From: Apostichopus japonicus
Taxonomy: Eukaryota > Echinodermata > Holothuroidea > Aspidochirotida > Stichopodidae
Assembly (NCBI RefSeq): GCF_037975245.1
Contig: NC_092569.1
Span: 12,337,501-12,398,500, forward strand
Length of the DNA stretch: 61,000 bases
Direction: 5' to 3'
The notes under the pieces were generated by a model. The model was not told the DNA's origin. It did not search any database and was given only the letters and a program-made list of their open reading frames with translations. Shown piece by piece: positions 53,541 through 61,000 of this stretch. Numbering within the stretch: the first letter of the stretch is position 1; every line of letters starts with the position of its first letter. The position numbers and the translations under genes were made by a program.

Positions 53541-54140
53541 AGATTTGATAATTTTGAAAGTCTAGTGGATTAAAATGAAAGTTGAAACGAACAATGCCTT
53601 TATTCATGTTAGTGGGTTCCTCTGGAACAATAGTCTGCAGCAATATTGCTACATGTACTTTCTTTCTAAGAACATTTCCATTATAGCGTCTCCGATGCGA
53701 AGCTGCATTATCGCCAACGTGTGAGGGCGTCCGTACGGATATGTAGTGCTGTTTCGTGATAAAAGTACATGACCGGTGACCCCTTTTCCATTCACCGAGT
53801 ATATATATATATATTGGGCACTTCATTTGGGTGTTCTCAGTGTATTTATTGTAGTGCGCGTGCGCGCTACAATATTGGCATAAGTGAATGAAAACTACAT
53901 GACTGGACGTTGAAACTTAAAAGTTTCATATAGTCTCTGTACATTTGCAGTTTCAGAGGCTGCAGCTGCGTAGCCAACTTATTCTGAGCCTGTCAAGGCG
54001 CTCAAAAGCGCCCTCACTTTGTAAGTACCTATATGACTTACTCCCTGGCGTGTTGTCTGCTCAAAATATAACACCATGAACAGCAGAAATATTCTTCCTT
54101 ATACTGCAAGTACTCTACGCGCACTACAATACTCAAACAC

Positions 54141-54428
54141 TCACTCAGTCCCATGACTGTGAAGTTGTCGGGGAGACATAACGGTTGCAGCTGACATCGT
54201 CCTCCATACAGATCTGTTAGCAGCAGTGGCGAGCAGGTCTGGCATGTCCAAGCTGGTCCAGTCCTTCACGTTGTCGGACCAGTTTCTCCTCTGACGTCCT
54301 CGTCTGCGACTGACCTTTACAATGCCCTGGAGTTTTTCCTTGGAGATGCTGTCATGCCTTATGACGTGGCCAAACCACGCCAATTTCCGGCGTCTGACTG
54401 TTGGCAGGAGTGGTTCATATGGGCCCAC
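54141..54428 (-). pseudogene. LINE reverse-transcriptase C-terminal fragment (right copy)
   Basis: An open frame of 95 codons resembles the extreme C-terminus of endonuclease/RT-type LINE proteins: RRRKLAWFGHVIRHDS, RRRGRQRRNWSDNVKDW and TSLDMPDLL. It ends in a stop, with no upstream RT domain. The upstream side is the 56-bp satellite, so this is a 5'-truncated insertion. An array-like unit (54093-54131) on the low side suggests it landed inside the array. Confidence 0.75.
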
Positions 54429-54480
54429 CAGGTCTCACGGTCTTACGTTGGTCTTACTGTCGGTGTATAGATGCGGATCT

Positions 54481-55330
54481 TTGCAAAGTTCTTCTCTTAA
54501 TATTGCAAGCACTCTACGCGCACTACGATACTGCGTATTTGCAAAGTTCTTTCTAATACTGCATGCACTCCACGCGCACTACAATACTGCATATTTGCAA
54601 AGTTATTTCCTTAATATTGCAAGCACTCCACGCGCACTACGATACTGCGTATTTGCAAAGTTCTTTCTAATACTGCATGCACTCCACGCGCACTAAAATA
54701 CTGCATATTTGCAAAGTTCTTCCTAATTTTGCAAGTACTCCACGCGCACTACAATACTGCGTCTTTGCAAAGTTCTTCCTAATACTGCAAGCACTTCACA
54801 TGCACTATAATACTCCGTATGTGCAAAGTTCTTCCTAATACTGCAAGCACTTCACATGCACTACAATACTGCGTATGTGCAAAGTTCTTCCTGATACTGC
54901 AAGCACTTCACACGCACTACAATACTGCGTATGTAAAAAGTTCTCCCTGATACTGCAAGCACTTCACACGCACTACAATACTACGTCTTTGCAAAGTTCT
55001 TCCTAATACTGCAAGCACTTCACACGCACTAAAATACTGCGTATGTGCAAAGTTCTTCCTAATACTGCAAGCACTTCGCACGCAATACAATACTGCGTCT
55101 TTGCAAAGTTCTTCCTAATACTGCAAGCACTTCACGCGCACATCAAAACTGCGTATGTGCAAAGTTCTTCCTAATACTGCAAGCACTTCACACGCACTAC
55201 AATACTGCGTATGTGCAAAGTTCTTCCTAATACTGCAAGAACTTCTCGCGCAATACAATACTGCGTCTTTGCAAAGTTCTTCCTAATACTGCAAGAACTT
55301 CTCGCGCAATACAATACTGCGCATTTACAG
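54481..55330. repeat. 56-bp tandem array, about 15 units (right copy)
   Basis: Same unit as at 5881-6225. Unit variants alternate between TGCGTATGTGC and TGCGTCTTTGC, which indicates higher-order amplification after the duplication. Confidence 0.92.
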
Positions 55331-55376
55331 GCAAATGCAGATCTAGTTGTTCTTGCATTTTCTGAGATGTTTAGAC

Positions 55377-56017
55377 AATCAATGGACGATAATTGTGGTT
55401 GGGTTGGTTTCAGTCTTTTGCAGTAGGTATACAGCTATATACAGAGCAGAATGTACATAATGTTTACAGTAAAAGAGCTAGTGTTACAGAACTGGACACA
55501 AAGGAGGAATGTTTTATAGACGAGAAGTCTAGTAACTGGTTCAAACATTGTTACAGTATGTAAGACAGGAAGAAACGAGATTTTGTAGATTGAGAGAATG
55601 GTATCAAGAAAATAACAATAGAATGATATAAAGAGAATAACCATAGAGTGATATAAGAGAATACCAATAGAATGATATGAAGAGAATAATAGAATGCTAT
55701 AAAGAGAATAATAATAGAATGGTATAAAGAGAATACTAATAGAATGGTATAAAGAAAATAATAATCTTCTTGTGACTTTATGCTTGAAAAATATAAAAAC
55801 AAACTGAAATGTTTGATGTAAATGTTCTCTCTTCTGTAGTATAATTTTAAACCGATCATGATTAATCTGTTAAACTTGTTTATATTATAATGCAGCTCAA
55901 TTGCATGTAATGATAACATCAACCACTGTGCTGCTGCGAAATAAATTCACAGAATATTGTGAACAAATTGCAAACTGCATGTTTTGCATTTCGAGAAGGC
56001 ATAATGAGTTTATGTGA
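55377..56017. other. Segment private to the right copy
   Basis: The left copy runs directly from GATGTTTAGATAATCATC to TTTTGACCTACATATGC, whereas the right copy has about 640 bp in between. That insert contains repeated ATAGAATG(A/G)TATAAAGAGAAT units at about 55615-55765. No terminal repeats or coding region are recognised. Confidence 0.7.
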
Positions 56018-56364
56018 TTTTGACCTACATATGCAGAATATATCGGCAGGTTTCGTTAGCAATCGACTCCAACCACCAGAATGTAACTTTAAGTGACAAA
56101 CTGTGAAGGGTATTGGAACATCTTAGCCAACTGAACAATGGAAACCACCAATTAATCCTTAACTGACGTCTAAGTGTGACATCATCAATAAGAAACAGAG
56201 CTACTAAACATCTCATGTGGTCAAATAAATCACCTTTAAACGGCCAATTTAAAATTATTAAAATTGGATGCTAATCTTCAGAATACTATTCATGCACCTT
56301 ATCAACCTTAATACTGGAAAAATGACCCCCAAAATGGAAATGTAACTAGGGTTACAAAAACCTA

Positions 56365-57185
56365 AGGACATTTAATGGCGTGCGCAAGAGTGAAGTAGGG
56401 AGTGTCCATGCATCCCACCTCCGTCAAAAGTCGGAGTAGAGGGACGTTCAATCAGGGAAGAATTAGATCATTACGAGTCCTGTCACAGGATGACCTTCAA
56501 TTAGGTTAAAGTCTCCTACCTTAATCAGTCGGATGATGTTTGAACTTTGAAATTATGACCAGTATTAAACGTAAAGGACATTTCATGACGTGCGCTTGAG
56601 TGAAGTAGTGTCCATGCATCCACCTCCGTCAAAAGTCGGAGGAGAAGGACGTTCAATCTGGGAAGAATTAGATCATTACGAGTCCTGTCACAGGATGACC
56701 TTCCATTAGGTTAAAGTCCCCTTCCTTAATCAGTCGGATGATGTTTGACCTTTGAAATTATGACCAGTATTAAACGTAAAGGACATTTAATGATGTGCGC
56801 GTGAGTGAAGTAGGAAGTGTCCATGCATCCCACCTCCGTCAAAAGTCGGAAGAGAAGGACGTTAAATCAGGGAAGAATTAGATCCTTACGAGTCCTGTGA
56901 CAGGATGACCTTCCATTAGGTGAGGTAGGGAGTGTCCACGCATCCCACCTCCGTCAAAAGTCGGAGGAGAGGGACGTTCAATCAGGGAAGAATTAGATCC
57001 TTACGAGTCCTGTGACAGGATGACCTTCCATTAGGTGAGGTAGGGAGTGTCCACGCATCCCACCTCCGTCAAAAGTCGGAGGAGAGGGACGTTAAATCAG
57101 GGAATAATTATTTCAATACGAGTCCTGTCACATGATGGCCTTCCATTAATCAGTCGGACGCTGTTTGACCTTTGAAATTATGACC
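56365..57185. repeat. Long tandem repeat, about 5-6 units (right copy)
   Basis: Same unit family as 6630-7135 with extra units, both the long form (with TTAAACGTAAAGGACATTT) and the short form (AGGTGAGGTAGGGAGTGTCC). Copy-number change has occurred since the segmental duplication. Confidence 0.88.
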
Positions 57186-59644
57186 ACGTTTCGAGGGCCA
57201 ATACTAACGATTTTTCTTTCTTTCGAGCATACATCCGTCCGTCGGCGGTCATCATTTCACATTGTATACATGAAATTAAAAGAGGCCCTTTCTTTTCTCA
57301 GTATTCATAACCTTGTAAATTGAAACTTGTCCTCGAGACTGTATCTATATACTGCTCGTAAATATACAGCTATAAACACAAATGTATATATTATGGAACA
57401 AGCAACATTCAATGAGTATAAAAAAAGCACAATCATCTGTAGATGAGCGAACAGCTGAAAATCACAAACAATGTCCATTCGAAGGCAAAGACGTGATCAT
57501 TTGCAATAAAATCATAATATCTTCAATAATATGGTAAAATCGATTTTCTTTGCTTTAATTTCAGTTTTTAAACAACTCGCTCTTCTTAATAAATTTCAGT
57601 ATATTCAATGTGCTGATATTATTATTCAAGCTATAATATTAGGCGGTACCTTGATTAGAAATTTTGCACATCTCGGTATCAATTTTATGAGTTTTCGATC
57701 GCTCTTCATGGCGAAAGGGAAGATTATTCTTTCCTAAGGTGAATCGATTTTTTTTTTGGCACGGATCGATCATGTGTTCATGCACTTCGAGTACGTTATG
57801 ATCAAACATCTTTTGATTAACTCTGCATGTCTCAGCAAATATTGCTTTTTATCTTTCAACAAATGATGAGAATGACCTATACACCTTTACCTCTCTATCT
57901 ATATTTATATATATTAACGACTTTTGTGACACAGTTTGCACTACAAATATTGACGATCAATTTCAGTTATTTGAATAATAACATAATGTAATCAGGTAGG
58001 TGTCACAGAGAGTAAATAAATAAATAAAACCCGCTGGGAATGAGCATTGGACCCGCCGCCGCCAATATTATCAACAAATGAGGGCAAAGTAGTATACCAA
58101 AGCTGGTATAGTCTAGTTTTCATCGACAAATTTCTGAAAACATAACACCTGTGCATATTTTACGGTAAGCAAATTTTCGAAATCAGAATGATGTCTTCTA
58201 TCAACCCCGAGGAAGCCATTCTGAAAACCAAAATAATATCTTTGACGACAAATCATATTTAACATATACCTAATGCATATTCAGCACTGTGTAGCATCAG
58301 TATTGTAAGTAAACGAAGAACATCTGCAACTCATGTTTATGTTAACGTGTTTAGAAAAACGATTCAACCGCAAGGCACTAAAGTACGTAGTATATTATGA
58401 TAAGCCGAGACGATCATCTCAACTTCGTAGCCGTTCAATGACTTGTTATTAATTTTATTGGCTTAAATTGGAACATTTCAATCGATAATCTTACGTCCAT
58501 GGGAGGACGGTTGAAAAAGTAATCTCCTTGGTCCTAGTGTGTGTTTCCTACTTGAGTAAACCGAGATCAGTCGGGTTGTGTGACGCTGCAGGGGATTTGT
58601 ATCACATTCTTTATGATATGTAGTTATTTCGGTGTAACAGTTCTTTGCAATCGTTTGTAAACGTGTCTGGAAGCAGAAGGCTTACTGAACATTCATTTAT
58701 CGGGAAAATTATTCGAAGATTACATAATGTGTGAATACCAGTCTGTAGTTTATGCTTCACGTCAGCTGCTGTATACGAAATAGAGTTTAAGTCTGCAATA
58801 GCTTAATGGGTCACGAAACCTATAGATTACTATGTTACTTGAGGATTGGTAGTAGCAATGTTCTTCTGATTGGGCATCTGATCGGCAACGGGGAGTTTGG
58901 AATTGTAAATATTAATTTCGCATGCCTCCTGCACATAAGGGATCAACGGCATATGTATACTTGAAACAACCTTTATGATACACATGATGCAGGAGTCACG
59001 TAAGAGGCTGTGGCACTTGGGTAATTTGAGAGATTATTCACACTGTCCTCCAATCTCAACAAATTAGTTAGCAACTACAGGTTATATTTCCAAATTCCAA
59101 ACATTGTCAGTTACTCCACTTTGTTTTGTCCTTCTTTAGTAATTGAATTGGATCGGTGAGGGGGTGGGGTGGGTTTGGTTTGGGTTGATAGGTAGGGGAG
59201 GGGGACGACCGAGAACGAGTTTTGACCAAAAAAAGGGATTTAATAACCATCCTCTATCTCCATTATTTTACTCACATGTTACGTCATATCCTTTAAGCGT
59301 CTTCCACGAAGCTTTCCTGTATTTTAATGGAACAATTCTACCCGTGGAAGCTTAAGAGTGCATGGTGTGTGTTATAATTTCTCAACATGTGTTACAATTT
59401 ATGACCAGTCACTAATTAGAAGGACTTACTTGTTAGATGGTTACCCTAGCAGGAGTCTACAGATATTAAAACTACAAACTCCAGACCTGCTTCTACGCCT
59501 CAGCAGCCTTAGAAACCTATCTCTGAAGCAACAAGTATCACTGTCCGTATCAGCCGCTCTGGTCGTCATGTTCACGGTAGCATATGCCCATTAAAAGCCC
59601 CATTGACCAACAGTGATTAAGTAATGTGTTCTCTAACTCTAGAT
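57186..59644. other. Non-coding stretch, right copy
   Basis: Counterpart of 7136-11245 without the two left-copy insertions. No gene is recognised on either strand. Confidence 0.45.
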
Positions 59645-59983
59645 CAGGGGTGGGCAACCTTTTTGAATGAATGGGCCAGATATTAGGAGTGGAAAATTGT
59701 CTGGACCAACGACCTGCTGTTGATTTCAAACCTTTGATTCCGAGGACTTTAAGCAATAGGTGTGTGTACTTAATCTGTATTCACAATGTCAATACAGTAC
59801 AGTTGATAATTAATGGGGAAAATAGCATCATAATAGCAACATTAGTGCCGATAAATTCTAAGCAACTAGCTGTTTTTTTGTGATGATATAAAATAGATTG
59901 ATTTCTTTTCTTTTTCTTGAGATATCTCACGGGCCGCAAAAAATCACTGGCAGGCCGCATGTGTTGTACGTTGCCCACCCCAG
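59645..59983. mobile_element. hAT-type MITE (right copy)
   Basis: This is the duplicate of 11246-11598, with CTCTAGAT on the left and CTCTGGAT on the right. It has a small deletion of TIR-proximal sequence relative to the left copy. It predates the segmental duplication. Confidence 0.82.
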
Positions 59984-60555
59984 CTCTGGATAGCTGACGA
60001 GTTTTTTTGCTAGCAATATTTATAATTTATCTTAGTATCCACACTAGTTTTCATCTTTGTATATTGTGTGTCCATTCATCGTCGATAATTGGGGGGACAT
60101 CATCGTTTTATTTCATATATCAAGTATAACCGGACTCATTCAGTCTAACTTTAATTTGGATCCTCAACTTCGTACCTTCAAGCGAGGAATATCAACACCA
60201 GCCTATTCATACTAGTGTGTTCAACTACTCAGCTTAGGCTAAACAGCGGCAGACATTGTATCTAAAGATGTAGCTAGCTATACTTCGTGATAATATATCT
60301 CTTCATATCTGCATTTTATCCGGTTCGTAATTTAGCTAGTCCTTGTTACATTTTATCTGTGGATACTACTATACTTTGTGGACTTAAAAGTTACTGCAGA
60401 GGATTTGGTACTGGGGGATCTCCTAAAACTCACTCATCGATCACATATTCATAGACAGCGCCATCCTTTTGATAAAGCTCGTTGAGCCAATAGTAATTTG
60501 GCGAAATACCGCCATTCTAATTTCTCGTTTGTGAACAGGTAGAGTAACCAGATGT

Positions 60556-61000
60556 AGACTGGTTCCATTTCTCATAAAGATCCCCCTAAAATGATGACGA
60601 AGGCATTTTTGAGTACAAGCAATTGAAATATTGTTTCTCTATGAAAATTTTATGCTGATTTCAAAAAGCCTGGTCCCCAAGCTGAATTTTGAGGAAAAAT
60701 TTGTCTAATTTGCTAAATTCAAAATGGCCGACAACTTTATGATTTTGGTGTATAACTCAAGATTCAAGACTCGTAGAGACTTCGTTCTTGTGTCTATACC
60801 TATGTTTTCAGTGTCAAAGAGTACGTTTATAACATTAGTTGTATGATTGGATGATAAATGTTTACACTTAATTTGCATAAATGCAAAATGGCCGCCAATT
60901 TGATGCTTTGATGCATAACTCAAGATTCAAGACCCGTAGAGACTTCATTGTTGTGTCTATACCTATGTTTTCAGTGTCAAGAAATTCATTTATAACCGTA
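60556..61000. repeat. Tandem repeat of about 167 bp beyond the duplication breakpoint
   Basis: AAAATGGCCGACAACTTTAT and AAAATGGCCGCCAATTTGAT open two successive units (near 60721 and 60888) that share TAACTCAAGATTCAAGAC, CGTAGAGACTTC and GTGTCTATACCTATGTTTTC. The array continues past the window end. A diverged partial unit may precede 60721. Confidence 0.85.

Overview
The window is animal nuclear DNA, most likely from an echinoderm and probably a sea cucumber. It has spliced genes with GT-AG introns, very long (AT)n tracts and a dense load of animal transposons. The host genes I recognise are an invertebrate-type lysozyme, a secreted fibrinogen-related lectin and an intronless alpha-1,3-fucosyltransferase. 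The sea-cucumber assignment is an inference from gene content. It has not been checked by any search.

Layout. (1) Positions 1-12205 and 50782-60555 are two direct copies of one segment, about 10 kb long and about 38 kb apart. Each carries a minus-strand gene for a secreted protein with TIL-like, TILa-like, EGF-like and fibrinogen C-terminal domains. The right copy is complete (five exons, 49494-53220, 385 aa). The left copy shows exons 1-3, and its last exons should lie left of base 1. The left copy alone has a Penelope-like retroelement in intron 1 and a nested pair of TIR elements (9007-10222). The right copy has expanded 56-bp and longer tandem arrays. (2) Positions 12206-15565 hold a palindromic MITE and a decayed pogo/Tigger-like transposase. 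(3) Positions 15566-23043 hold a three-exon i-type lysozyme gene (minus). Its first intron contains a decayed DIRS-type element with inverted terminal repeats and a small retroelement headed by U2 snRNA sequence. (4) Positions 24190-24965 are a compound (AT)n satellite. (5) Positions 29128-34509 are bounded by inverted arms of GAGTGAAA/TTTCACTC modules, enclose exon-like fragments, and contain a hAT-type MITE. (6) Positions 37574-39248 are a foldback-like element with arms of 22-bp tandem repeats. (7) Positions 40707-41933 are the fucosyltransferase (minus). (8) Positions 44619-47830 hold exon-like pieces of one or more unrecognised minus-strand genes. (9) A satellite of about 167 bp starts beyond the right breakpoint of the duplication and runs off the window.

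Lysozyme and fibrinogen-related lectins are both secreted factors often tied to innate immunity, so the tandem arrangement suggests local expansion of an immune-type lectin around a lysozyme gene. The most unusual items are the U2-snRNA-headed retroelement (three copies, one with a 19-bp target-site duplication), a hammerhead-ribozyme-like motif next to the Penelope ORF, the foldback-like element, and the lysozyme lacking two usually conserved cysteines. Much of the remaining sequence is intergenic or decayed repeat in which I see no gene.
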